Origin: Gymnothorax reevesii | Lineage: Eukaryota; Chordata; Actinopteri; Anguilliformes; Muraenidae | Direction: 5' to 3' | Length of the DNA stretch: 64,000 nucleotides | NCBI GenBank assembly: GCA_029721435.1 | Contig: CM056577.1 | Span: forward strand, 114,760,219 to 114,824,218 | Part shown: positions 1 to 12,200 of the stretch, piece by piece | How the letters are laid out: each line of letters opens with the position of its first letter | Numbering within the stretch: the stretch's first letter is position 1 | The notes under the pieces: generated by a model | Database searches by the model: none | What the model was told of the DNA's origin: nothing | Seen by the model: the letters and a program-made list of their open reading frames with translations, nothing else | Program-made: the position numbers and the translations under genes

Positions 1-637
1 CACAATTCACTTTATATGAAACGACAATATTGCAACATAATTCATTCACTCAGCTATGTCACAAAGTACCTTGGCAATTAAAATGAGTGCAGTGGTGCAC
101 CTTTATATGCAGTTTTAATAATCTAAGCCTTGCGCGCGGAAGAAGGCGCTCGCATAAACCCCCCCTCCCCCACCCAACCACCGGGTTTGCTACCGCCAGA
201 AAGAATCTGATTCAGTGGGAAACATGGATGGCAAGGCTGTCATCATCCATTTGCACATTTTCCCCATATTTCCTCACACAATTTCCCTTTCTTTAATTTC
301 TTCCATTTTCTATTTTGCACCCCAGGAAACTGTCTACCCTAGCTGTCCATTATTGATGGAGTTGTCAAAAACTAAACAACATTTTCAAAAACTAAACAAC
401 ATTTTGAATAACTTGCTTCGTAATTCCTCTTCCATGGATTAGCTGCAAATTACCTGCATATACCTAAGGAGGCTTCCAATCAAGGATTAACAGAGGAACA
501 TAACCTGCTTACGACTGGAAAGGGAACTGGAATGATCCCTAAAACCCACAGCCCATAACGGTCCATATAGGTCAGGTGCCTTAGGGGCGACACATATTGT
601 AGTAGGAGAAATGAAGGGGTCCTGCCCGAGGCCTCAC
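1..637. other. ptpru intron, no feature recognised
   Basis: This is the 5' part (in gene sense) of the intron that follows the last visible exon. It is AT-rich with no splice-flanked coding match on either strand; the next expected exon, which would complete the HCSxGxGR loop, is not here. Short open frames at 87-296 and 215-442 show no recognisable protein. Confidence 0.6.
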
Positions 638-792
638 CTGCAGTGCACCACCACAGGACCAGCGTCTGAGGGCGTGGAGTTTTTTACGCGTCGCAGGAAG
701 GCCAGCAGCCCCGTGGCGTGGTCCGGAACGCCATGCTCCGGCCAGGCAGTGAAGTGGAACTGCCGCACCTCATGCTTCCCAGCAAAGCCCCG
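638..792 (-). CDS. ptpru: ptpru exon: D1 WPD-loop strand through the catalytic Cys
   Basis: This 155-bp exon is preceded by an acceptor ending catggcag and followed by donor gtgagg. It starts in phase 0 and ends in phase 2. It encodes [20 protein letters not shown], then [19 protein letters not shown], then a stretch ending PVVVHC. These are the strand before the WPD loop, the WPD loop itself and the strand leading to the P-loop; the final Cys is the nucleophile position of HCSxGxxR, and the Arg is in the next exon outside the window. The WPD loop reads WPE, so the general acid Asp is replaced by Glu as in mammalian PTPRU. The exon is otherwise intact. Confidence 0.95.
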
Positions 793-1142
793 CTGCCATG
801 ACAACAGGAGAATGTTGGTTGACAGAAGACTCAGTGCTACAGGTTCTAATCATCATTCACAACACACTGGCTTGAAAGTTGAAAATATAATATGGGGACA
901 CATGGAGATAAAATTTTCACGACACTTGGACTTTTTTCACTTTTTGCTGTTGTTTGTTGCATGTCCGCATAAAGTATTTGATGTCAAAAATTAGAGTGAT
1001 TCACATATAAGTTTTAATGGAATCATCTAATCGGTAGACTTTTATTGCAGATCAAGTGAAAATTGCCCACATTTAACAGCCTTATCTAACAAAGTGTCAA
1101 GAAATGTCCATTTTTACTTGATGCACAAACTAACGTATGCTA
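793..1142. other. ptpru intron, nothing recognised
   Basis: This is AT-rich intronic sequence between the 155-bp exon and a palindromic MITE. No coding match or repeat was recognised. Confidence 0.6.
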
Positions 1143-1356
1143 CAGTGCTTCTCAAACTTGTCCTGGAGGACCACGCGTCACACATGTGTTAGATCTCTCC
1201 CTGCTCCAGCACAGGTGATTCAAATGATCAGTTCATGATCACGCAGCTTTTGGAGGTTGATAACCACCTGATCATTTGAATCACCTGTTCAGGAGCAGAG
1301 AGAGATTCAAAACATGCAGGACAAGTGGTCCTCCAGGAGAGGTATGAGAAGCGCTG
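1143..1356. mobile_element. Palindromic MITE (about 214 bp)
   Basis: The ends are inverted repeats: CAGTGCTTCTCAAAC on the left and a matching GAGAAGCGCTG on the right. Just inside are CCTGGAGGACCAC and GTGGTCCTCCAGG. The interior is also palindromic (TGATTCAAATGATCAG pairing with CTGATCATTTGAATCA). It has no coding capacity. The TIR resembles short hAT-type non-autonomous elements, but I could not find a clean 8-bp duplication, so the superfamily is open. Confidence 0.75.
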
Positions 1357-2304
1357 AGCTATGATTTCGTTGAAAAATTAAACACATGGGATCCAGCAAT
1401 CCTGATATTCACTTGCAACGATAATGAGGCTGTAGATGCCATGTACTGTTGATATCTCATTTACCAGAAGGAAAGAAAGCACGAACAGCAAAGATGAGAT
1501 TGAGTGATACGCATCACATCTACACCAGTGATCTTAGCAGTGTCACTGGTGAGCAATCTGCAACAAGATTATGGGAATTCAAATTCATATTTTGGTTTAT
1601 AATTCAATTTGAAAGACTGTGGTTCTTTGGACTGATGACGGATCCAAATCTTTCTGAGAACAAGACTAGAAAACCCCTTATCCTCCTCACCAGAGCTTCC
1701 AAAGTAAACACTACGTTTTTAGCCTCTCACCTCTCACCCATGTTCTCTCACCTCTAATCATTGCTCTCAGCCTGTTCCTGTTTAAGATCGCCGGCTTTAT
1801 AATCAAACAATTTATTTACAGAATAATCAAGCATGAGACATAAGCCTTTTAAGAAATTATTGATTAAGGTGACAGGTCTCATACATATTCTGTATCTGCT
1901 GATGGCAGCACTTCTCCGAAGCTACATCACACTTCTATTGAGATTAATATTCAAATTCAGGACGCCATGTTTTTATGGCCACAAGATTACATCGAATGCA
2001 AAATATCTACAATGTGTATATCATTTTATACGCATTTCCCAGAAATTCAGCGGAACATATTTGAAATAGTTGGAAACCTCGGGATCTCCACTAGAATTTA
2101 AAATAGGCCTGAAGTGTCGCAGGTTGGAACAGAGCAGCTGCACTTGACGGACCCCTATATGGGTCCGAAGGTTTCATGGGGTTCATAAGCGTCTGTGAGA
2201 TTTCTGCAGCAGCGAAGGACTCGGAGTGATGGGCAGAAAGCAGAAAACGGACAGAGAAATGAGGATGAGGAGGATGAGGAAGAGGGAGAAGGATGCAGCC
2301 TCAC
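1357..2304. other. ptpru intron, nothing recognised
   Basis: This is AT-rich intron between the MITE and the 117-bp exon. The open frames at 1449-1757 and 1833-2069 (plus strand) lack any recognisable domain or splice context and look like chance ORFs. Confidence 0.6.
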
Positions 2305-2421
2305 CCTCTCGAGGCTGAAGGTGCGCACGATGTACTCCGCCAAAGTCTCCGTCTTCAGAAGGCAGATCTTGATGTCGCCGTATATCTCGCTTTCGTCCGG
2401 CCAGTACTTGCAGCATTTCAT
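2305..2421 (-). CDS. ptpru: ptpru exon: D1 segment after EVGR (KYWPD...LAEY...FSLER)
   Basis: This 117-bp exon is 39 codons, phase 0 at both ends. Its acceptor ends ctttgagcag and its donor is gtgagg. It encodes [19 protein letters not shown] followed by [20 protein letters not shown]. This is the well-conserved PTP-domain stretch with the YWP motif and the central beta strands. LKTETLAEY fits PTPRU better than the MEPLAEY or TELLAEY of the other R2B members. The first residue is Met where the family usually has Val (EVGRVKC). The codon is created by ATG directly at the acceptor and is not a translation start. Confidence 0.95.
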
Positions 2422-3212
2422 CTGCTCAAAGACAGCAACGGCATACAACCTGAAACTCAGTCTAGCTTCTCATCGAGCCTGATGTGCACCAGCGGCTCCC
2501 GGCCCTGTTCCCGGGGATTTATTGCCCCGCGGGTTTTCGCATCAACCCTAAGGAAGTCGTCCTCATATAAAAGCTAGAAATCCCATATAGCAGCTCACGT
2601 GTAATATCAGGTGTGCCCAATTAGGGATGAAATAAAAAAACCTGCAGGATGATAGACCGCTGAGAGCAGGTCAGGGTCGCCCAGATCTACACCAGGCAGG
2701 GATATGAAAGGCAAAAGACAAAAGAAGCAGGAATATACACGGGTTATGGATGTATTCTTATGAATCCCTCTGCCAAGGCATGAGTTACGGTCACTAGCGC
2801 TGTGATTGGCCAGAAAATATAACAGACCTTATGCTAAAAAGATCAGGGTTTCCTGGAATGAAGAGAATGAAGGAATCATTTCACTACCTCTGGCTTAGCA
2901 ACACAGCCTAAAATTTGTATAACAATTTTGGCCTACTTTTCCAACACTCAAATGAACAGGATTTAAAAATTAGTACAAGAATCAGAAAAACACTTGGGGT
3001 TCTGGCCCATCACAAAACAATGAGCTAAACAAAGCTGACCAGAATTTCAAAGGAGCCCAGGGCCAGTTGGAAAACCTCATTGTCCAGCCTCTCTACCAAC
3101 CAAAATTTCTAGTGCAATGTCGCTAGATTAGAAATATAAACTCCCTTCCCAACCTGTGTGGAAAATATAACAGATTCACATTACAGCAAATATTATAACT
3201 GACTGTGGAGGA
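2422..3212. other. ptpru intron, nothing recognised
   Basis: This is intron between the 117-bp exon and the edge of the 46-bp minisatellite. No coding match was found. It becomes C/T-rich only at the array border. Confidence 0.6.
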
Positions 3213-6200
3213 AGGAGGCATCCATCACCTCCCCCGCCTCCATCGGTCTATTTCTGGACTAACAATCCCCTCTCCTCCCCTGCCTCCATCGGTCTGTATC
3301 TGGACTGACAATCCCATCTCCTCCCCCGCCTCCATCGGTCTGTATCTGGACTAACAATCCCCTCTCCTCCGCCGCTTCCATCAGTCTGCATCCGTATGAA
3401 CAATCCCCTCTCCTCCCCCATCTCTATCGGTCTGTATCCGTACTAACAATCCCCTCTCTTCCCCCGCCTCCATCGGTCTGTATCTGGACTAACAATCCCC
3501 TCTCCTCCGCCGCCTCCATCAGTCTGCATCCGTATTAACAATCCCCTCTCCTCCCCCGCCTCCATCGGTCTGTATCTGGACTAACAATCCCCTCTCCTGC
3601 ACCGCTTCCATCAGTCTGCATCCGTATGAACAATCCCCTCTCCTCCCCCATCTCTATCGGTCTGTATCCGTACTAACAATCCCCTCTCTTCCCCCGCCTC
3701 CATCGGTCGGTATCTGGACTAACAATCCCCTCTCCTCCGCCGCCTCCATCAGTCTGCATCCGTATTAACAATCCCCTCTCCTCCCTCGCCTCCATTGGTC
3801 TGTATCTGTACTAACAATCCACACTCCTCCCCCGCCTCCATCGGTCTGTATCTGTACTAACATTCCCCTCTCCTCCCCCGCCTCCATCGGTCTGTAACTG
3901 TACTAACAACCCCCTCTCCTACCCCGCCAAAATCGGACTGTATCTGTACTAACAATCCCCTCTCCTCCCCCGCCTCCATCGGTCTGTATCTGTAGTAACA
4001 ATCCCCTCTCCTCCCCTGCCTCCATCGGTCTGTATCTGTACATAAAAACCCCTCTCCTCCCCAGCCTCTATCCGTCTGTATCTGTACTAACAATCCTCTC
4101 TCCTCCCCCGCCTCCATCGTGCTGTATCTGTACTAACAATCCCCTCTCCTCCCCCGCCTCCATCGGTCTGTATCTGTACTAACAATCACCTCTCCTCCTC
4201 TGCCTCGTTCAGTCTGTATCTGTACTTACAACCCACTCTCCTCCCCCGCCTCCATGGGTCTGTATGTATACTAACAATCCCCTCTCCTCCCCTGCCTCCA
4301 TCGGTCTGTATCTGCACCAACAATCCCCTCTCCTCCCCCGCCTCCATCGGTCTGTATCTGCACCAACAATCCCCATTCCTCCCCCGCCTCCATTGGTCTG
4401 TATCTGTACTAACAAACCCCTCCCCTCCTCTGCCTCCATCGGTCTGTATCTGCACCAACAATCCCCTCTCCTCCCCCGCCTCCATCGGTCTGTACCTGTA
4501 CTAACAATCCCCTCACCTCCCCCGCCTCCATCGGTCTGTATCTGCACCAACAATCCCCATTCCTCCCCCCCCTCCATCGGTCTGTATCTGTCCTAACAAT
4601 CCCTTCTTCTCCCCCGCCTCCATCGGTCTGTATCTGTACTAACAATCCCCTCTCCTCCCCCGCCTCCATCGGTCTGTATCTGTACTAACAATCCCCTCCC
4701 CTCCCCTGCCTCCATCAGTCTATATTTGTACTAACAATCCCCATTCCCCCCCCCCCTCCATCGGTCTGTATCTGTCCTAACAATCCCCTCTCCTCCCCTG
4801 CCTCCATCGGGCTGTATCTGTACTAACAATCCCCTCTCCTCCCCCGCCTCCATCGGTCTGTATCTGTACAAACAATCCCCTCTCCTCCCCCGCCTCCATC
4901 GGTCTGTATCTGTAGTAACAATCCCCTCTCCTCCCCCGCCTCAATCGATCAGTATCTGTAGTAACAATCCCCTCTCCTACCCCGCCTCCATCGGTCTGTA
5001 TCTGTAGTAACAATCCCCTCTCCCCTCCCCTGCCTCCATTGGTCTGTATCTGTAGTAACAATCCCCTCCCCTCCCCTGCCTCCATCGGTCTGTATCCGTA
5101 GTAACAATCCCCTCTCCTCCCCCGCCTCCATCGGTCTGTATCTGTAGTAACAATCCCCTCCTCTCCCCTGCCTCCATCAGTCTGTATCTGTAGAAACAAT
5201 CCCATCTCCTCCCCCGCCTCCATAAGTCTGTATCTGTACTTACAATCCCCTTTCCTCCCCCGCCTCCATGGGTCTGTATCTGTACTAACAATCCCCTCTC
5301 CTCCTGTGCCTCCATTGGTCTGTATCTGTACTAGAAATCTCCTCTACTCCTCTGCCTCCATCGGTCTATATCTGTACTAACAATCCCCTCTCCTCCCCCG
5401 CCTCTTTCGATCAGTATCTGTACTAACAATCCTCTCTCTTCCCCCGCCTCCATCGATCTGTTTCTGTAGTAACAATCCCCTCTCCTCCCCCGCCTCCATC
5501 GGTCTGTATCTGTACTAACAATCCCCTCTCCTCCCTCGCCTCCATCGGCCTGTATCTGTACAAACAATCCCCTCTCCTCCCCCGCCTCCATCGGTCTGTA
5601 TCTGTAGTAACAATCCCCTCTCCTCCCCCGCCTCCATCGGTCTGTATCTGAAGTAACAATCCCCTCCCCTCCCCTGCCTACATCGGTCTGTATCTGTACT
5701 GACAATCCCCTCTCCTCCCCCGCCTCCATCGGTCTGTATCTGCACCAACAATCCCCTCTCCTCCCCCGCCTCCATCGGTCTGTATCTGTACAAACAATAC
5801 CCTCTCCTCCCTCGCCTCCATCGGTCTGTATCTGTACTAACAATCCCCTCTTCTCCCCCGCCTCCATCGGTCTGTATCTGTAGTAACAATCCCCTCTCCT
5901 CCCCCGCCTCCATCGATCTGTGTCTGTAGTTACAATCCCCTCTCCTCCCCTGCCTCCATCGGTCTGTATCTGTACTAACAATCCTCTCTCCTCCCCCGCC
6001 TTTGTCGTTCTGTATCTGTACTAACAATCCCCTCTCCTCCCCCGCGTCCATCAGTCTGTATCTATACTAACAATCCCCTCTCCTCCCCTGCCTCCATCGG
6101 TCTGTATCTGTACTTACAATCCCCTCTCCTCCCCCGCCTCCATCGGTCTGGATCTGTACTAACAATCCCCTCTCCTCCTCCGCATTTGTCGTTCTGTATC

Positions 6201-9200
6201 TGTACTAACAATCCCCTCTCCTCCCCCGCGTCCATCAGTCTGTATCTGTACTAACAATACCCTCTCCTCCTGTGCCTCCATCTGTCTGTATCTGTACTAA
6301 CAATCATTTCTTCTCCTCTGCCTCCATCGGTCTGTATCTGTACTTACAATCCCCTCTCTTCCCCCGCCTCCATCAGTCTGTATCTGTACTAACAATCCCC
6401 TCTCCTACCCCGCCTCCATCGGTCTGTATCTGTAGTAACAACTCCCTCTCCTCCCCCGCCTCCATCGGTCTGTATCTGTACTAACAATCCCCTCTCCTCC
6501 CTCGCCTCCATTGGCCTGTATCTGTACTCACAATCCCCTCTCCTCCCCCGCCTCCATCGGTCTGTATCTAGAGTAACAATCCCCTCTCCTCCACCGCCTC
6601 AATCGATCTGTATCTGGAGTAACAATCCCCTCTCCTACCTGCCTACATCGGTCTGTATCTGTAGTTACAATCCCCTACCCTCCCCTGCCTCCATCGGTCT
6701 GTATCTGTAGTTACAATCCCCTACCCTCCCCTGCCTCCATCGGTCTGGATCCGTAGTAACAAACCCCTCTCCTCCCCCGCCTCCATCGGTCTGTATCTGA
6801 AGTAACAATCCCCTCCCCTCCCCTGCCTCAAACAGTCTGTATCTGTAGAAACAATCCCATCTCCTCCCCTGCCTCCATAAGTCTGTATCTGTACTTACAA
6901 TCCCCTTTCCTCCCCCGCCTCCATCGGTCTGTATCTGTACTAAAAATCTCCTCTACTCCCCTGCCTCCATCGGTCTATATCTGTACTAACAATCCCCTCT
7001 CCTCCCCCGCCTCTTTTCGGTCAGTATCTGTACTTACAATCCTCCTCTCTTCTTCTGCCTCCCTCATGTCTGTATCTGTATTAACAATCCCCTCTCTTCC
7101 CCCGCTTCCATCGATCTGTATCTGTAGTAACAATCCCCTCTCCTCCCTCGCCTCCATCGGTCTGTATCTGTAGTAACAATCCCCTCTCCTCCCCCGCCTC
7201 CATCGGTCTGTATCTGTAGTAACAACTCCCTCTCCTCCCCCGCCTCCATCGGTCTGTATCTGTAGTAACAATCCCCTCTCCTCCTCTGCCTCCATCGGTC
7301 TGTATCTGTACTAACAATCCCCTCTCCTCCCCCGCATCAATCGGTCTGTATCTGTACTAACAATCCCCTCCCCTCCCCCGCCTCCATCGGTCTGTATCTG
7401 TACAAACAATACCCTCTCCTCCCTCGCCTCCATCGGTCTGTATCTGTACTAACAATCCCCTCTCCTCCCCCGCCTCCATCGGTCTATATCTGTAGTAACA
7501 ATCCCCTCTCCTCCCCCGCCTCCATCGGTCTGTAACTGTTGTAACAATCCCCTCTCCTTGCCCGCCTCCATCGGTCTGTATCTGTACTAACAATCCCCTC
7601 TCCTCCCCCGCCTCCATCAGTCTGTATCTGTAGTAACAATCCCCTTTCCTCCCCCGCCTCCATCGGTCTGTATCTGTACTAACAATCCCCTCTCTTCCCC
7701 TGCCTCCATCGGTCTGTATCTGTACGAACAATCCCCTCTCCTCCCCCGCATCCATCGGTCTGTATCTGAACAAACAGTCCCCTCTCCTCTCCCGCCTCCA
7801 TCGGTCTGTATCTGTACTAACAATCCCCTCTCCTCCCCCGCCTCCTTCGGTCTGTATCTGTACTAACAATCCCCTCTCCTCCCTCGTCTTTATCGGTTTG
7901 TATCTGTTGTAACAATCCCCTCTTCTCCTTTGCCTCCATCAGTCTTTTTCTGTACTAACAATCACCTCTCCTCCCCCGCCTCCATCAGTCTGTATCTGTA
8001 CAAACAATACCCTATCCTCCCTCGCCTCCATCGGTCTGTATCTGTACTAACAATCCCCTCTCCTCCCCCGCCTCCATCGGTCTGTATCTGTAGTAACAAT
8101 CCCCTCCCCTGCCTCCATCAGTCTGTATCTGTACTAACAATCCTCTCTCTTCCCCCGCCTCCATCGGTCGGTATCTGTACTAAAAACCCCCTCTCCTCCT
8201 CTGCCTCCATCGGTCTGTATCTGTACTAACGATCCCCTCTCCCCTCCCCCCCCACCCCCCACAATCGGTCTGTATCTGTACCAACAGTCCCCTCTCCTAC
8301 CCCGCCTCCATCGGTCTGTATCTGTACTTAGCATCCCCTCTCCTCCCCCGCCTCCATCTGTCTGTATCTGTACTAACAATGCCCTTTTCTCCCCCGCCTC
8401 CATCGGTCTGTATCTGTACTAACAATCCCCTCTCCTCCCCCGTCTCCATCAGTCTGTATCTGTACTAACAATCCCCTCTCCTCCCCCGCCTTTGTCGTTC
8501 TGTATCTGTACTAACAATCCCCTCTCCTCCCCCGCCTCCATCGGTCTGTATCTGTACTAACACTCCCCTCTCCTCCCCTGCCTTTGTCGTTCTGTATCTG
8601 TAGTAACAATCCCCTCTCCTCCCCCGCCTCCATCGGTCTGGATCTGTACTAACAATCCCCTCTCCTCCCCCGCCTTTGTCGTTCTGTATCTGGAGTAACA
8701 ATCCCCTTTCCTCCCCCGCCTCCATCGGTCTGTATCTGTACTAACAATCCCCTCTCCTCCTGTGCCTCCATCGGTCTGTATCTGTACTAACAATCCCCTC
8801 TCCTCCCCCGCCTCCATCAGTCTGGATCTGTACTAACAATCCCCTCTCCTCCCCCGCCTTTGTCGTTCTGTATCTGGAGTAACAATCCCCTCTCCTCCCC
8901 CGTCTCCATCAGTCTGTATCTGTACTAACAATCCCCTCTCCTCCCCCATCTCCATCAGTCTGTATCTGTACTAACAATCCCTGCTCCTCCTCCGCCTCCA
9001 TCGGTCTGTATCTGGACTAACAATCCCCTCTCCTCCCCCGCCTTTGTCGTTCTGTATCTGGAGTAACAATCCCCTTTCCTCCCCCGCCTCCATCGGTCTG
9101 TATCTGTACTAACAATCCCCTCTCCTCCTGTGCCTCCATCGGTCTGTATCTGTACTAACAATCCCCTCTCCTCCCCTGCCTCTTTCGGTCAGTATCTGTA

Positions 9201-12200
9201 CTTACAATCCCCTCTCTTCCCCTGCCTCCCTCATGTCTGTATCTGTATTAACAATCCCCTCTCCTCCCCCGCCTCCATTGGTCGGTATCTGTACTAACAA
9301 TCCCCCCCCCAATCGGTCTGTATCTATACTAACAATCCCCTCTCCTCCCCCCCCTCCCTCGGTCCGTATCTGGAGTTACAAACCCCCTTCCTCCTCCGCC
9401 TCCATCGGTCTGTATCTGTACTAACAATCCCCTCTCCTCCTGTGCCTCCATCTGTCTGTATCTGTACTAACAATCATTTCTCCTCCTCTGCCTCCATCGG
9501 TCTGTATCTGTACTAACAATCCCCTCTCCTCCCCCGCCTCTTTCGGTCAGTATCTGTACTTACAATGCCCTCTCTTTCCCTGCCTCCCTCATGTTTGTAT
9601 CTGTATTAACAATCTCCTCTCCTCCCCCGCCTCCATCGGTCTGTATCTGTACTAACAATTCCCTCTCCTCCCCCGCCTCCATTGGTCTGTATCTGTACTA
9701 ACAATCCCCTCTCCCCACCCCCCCCCCCCCCCAATTGGTCTGTATCTATACTAACAATCCCCTCTCCTCCCCCGCCTCCATCGGTCTGTATCTGTAGTAA
9801 CAATCCCCTCTCCTCCCCCGCCTCCATCAATCTGTATCTGTAGTAACAATCCCCTCTCCTACCCCGCCTCCATCGGTTTGTATCTGTACTAACAATCCAT
9901 TCTCCCCTCCCCCCCCCCCCCATCGGTCTGTATCTGTACTAACAATCCCCTCTCCTCCCCCGCCTCCATCGGTCTGTATCTGTAGTAACAATCCCCTATC
10001 CTCCCCCGCCTCCATCTGTCTGTATCTGTACTAACAATCCCCTCTCCTCCCCTGCCTCTTTCGGTCAGTATCTGTACTTACAATCCCCTCTCTTCCCCTG
10101 CCTCCCTCATGTCTGTATCTGTATTAACAATTCCCTCTCCTCCCCCGCCTCCATCGGTCAGTATCTGTACTTACAATCCCCTCTCTTCTTCTGCCTCCCT
10201 CATGTCTGTATCTGTATTAACAATCCCCTCTCCTCCCCCGCCTCCATTGGTCTGTATCTGTACTAACAATCCCCCCCCCAATCGGTCTGTATCTGTACTA
10301 ACAATCCTCTCTCTTCCCCCGCCTCCATCGGTCGATATCTGTACTAAAAACCCCCTCTCCTCCTCTGCCTCCATCGGTCTGTATCCGTACTAACAATCCC
10401 CTCTCCTCCTGTGCCTCCATCGGTCTGTATCTAACAATCCCCTCTCCTCCCCCGCCTCCATCGGTCGGTATCTGTACTAAAAACCCCCTCTCCTCCTCTG
10501 CCTCCATCGGTCTGTATCTGTACTAACAATCCCCTCTCCTCCTGTGCCTCCATCGGTCTGTATTTGTACTAACAATCACCTCTCCTCCTCTGCCTCCATC
10601 GGTCTGTATCTGTACTAACAATCCATTCTCCTCCCCCGCCTCTTTCGGTCAGTATCTGTAGTTACAATCCCCTCTCTTCCCCTGCCTCCCTCAGTCTGTA
10701 TCTGTATTAACAGTCCCCTCTCCTACCCCGCCTCCATCGGTCGGTATCTGTACTAAAAATCCCCTCTCTTCCCCCGCCTCCATCGGTCTGTATCTGTACT
10801 AACAATCCCCTCTCTCCCCCCCCCCCCCCCCCAATCGGTCTGTATCTATACTAACAATCCCCTCTCCTCCCCCGCCTCCATCAGTCTGTATCTGTAGTAA
10901 CAATCCCCTCTCCTCCCCCGCCTCCATCAATCTGTATCTGTAGTAACAATCCCCTCTCCTACCCCGCCTCCATCGGTTTGTATCTGTACTAACAATCCAT
11001 TCTCCCCTCCCCCCCCCCCCCCCCATCGGTCTGTATCTGTACTAACAATCCCCTCTCCTCACCCGCCTCCATCGGTCTGTATCTGTAGTAACAATCCCCT
11101 CTCCTCCCCCGCCTCCATCGGTCTGTATCTGTACTAACAATCCCCTCTCCCCCCCCCCCCCCCTCCATCGGTCTGTATCTGTACTAACAATCCCCTCTCC
11201 TCCACCGCCTCCATCAGTCTGTATCTGTCGTATCAATCCCCTTTCCTCCCCCGCCTCCATCGGTCTGTATCTGTACTAACAATCCCCTCTCCTCCCCCAT
11301 CTCCATCGGTCTGTATCTGTACTAACAATCCCCTCTCCTCCCCCGCCTCCATCAGTCTGTATCTGTACTAACAATCCCCTCTCCTCCCCCGCTTCCATCG
11401 GTCTGTATCTGTACTAACAATCTCCTCTCCTCCCCCGCCTCCATTGGTCTGTATCTGTACTAACAATCCCTTTTCCTCCCCCGCCTCCATCGGTCTGTAT
11501 CTGTACTAACAATCCCCTCTCCTCCCCCCCCCCCCCCCCATCGGTCTGTATCTGTACTAACAATCCCCTCTCCTCCCCCGCCTCCATCGGTCTGTATCTG
11601 TACTAACAATCTCCTCTCCTCCCCCGCCTCCATTGGTCTGTATCTGTACTAACAATCCCCTCCCCTCCCCCCCCCCATCGGTCTGTATCTGTACTAACAA
11701 TCCCCTCTCCCCCCCCCCCCCATCGGTCTGTATCTGTAGTAACAATCCCCTCTCCTCCCCCGCCTTCATCAGTCTGTATCTGTACTAACAATCCCCTCTC
11801 CTCCCCCGCCTCCATCGGTTTGTATCTGTACTAACAATCCATTCTCCCCTCCCCCCCCCCCCATCGGTCTGTATCTGTACTAACAATCCCCTCTCCTCCC
11901 CTGCCTCCCTCAGTCTGTATCTGTACTAAGAATCCCCTCCCCTCTCCCGCCTCCATCTGTCTGTATCTGTACTAACAATCCCCTCTCCTCACCCGCCTCC
12001 ATCGGTCTGTATCTGTACTAACAATCCCCTCTCCTCACCCGCCTCCATCGGTCTGTATCTGTAGTAACAATCCCCTCTCCTCCCCCGCCTCCATCGGTCT
12101 GTATCTGTACTAACAATCCCCTCTCCCCCCCCCCCCCCCTCCCATCGGTCTGTATCTGTACTAACAATCCCCTCTCCTCCCCCGCCTCCATCGGTCTGTA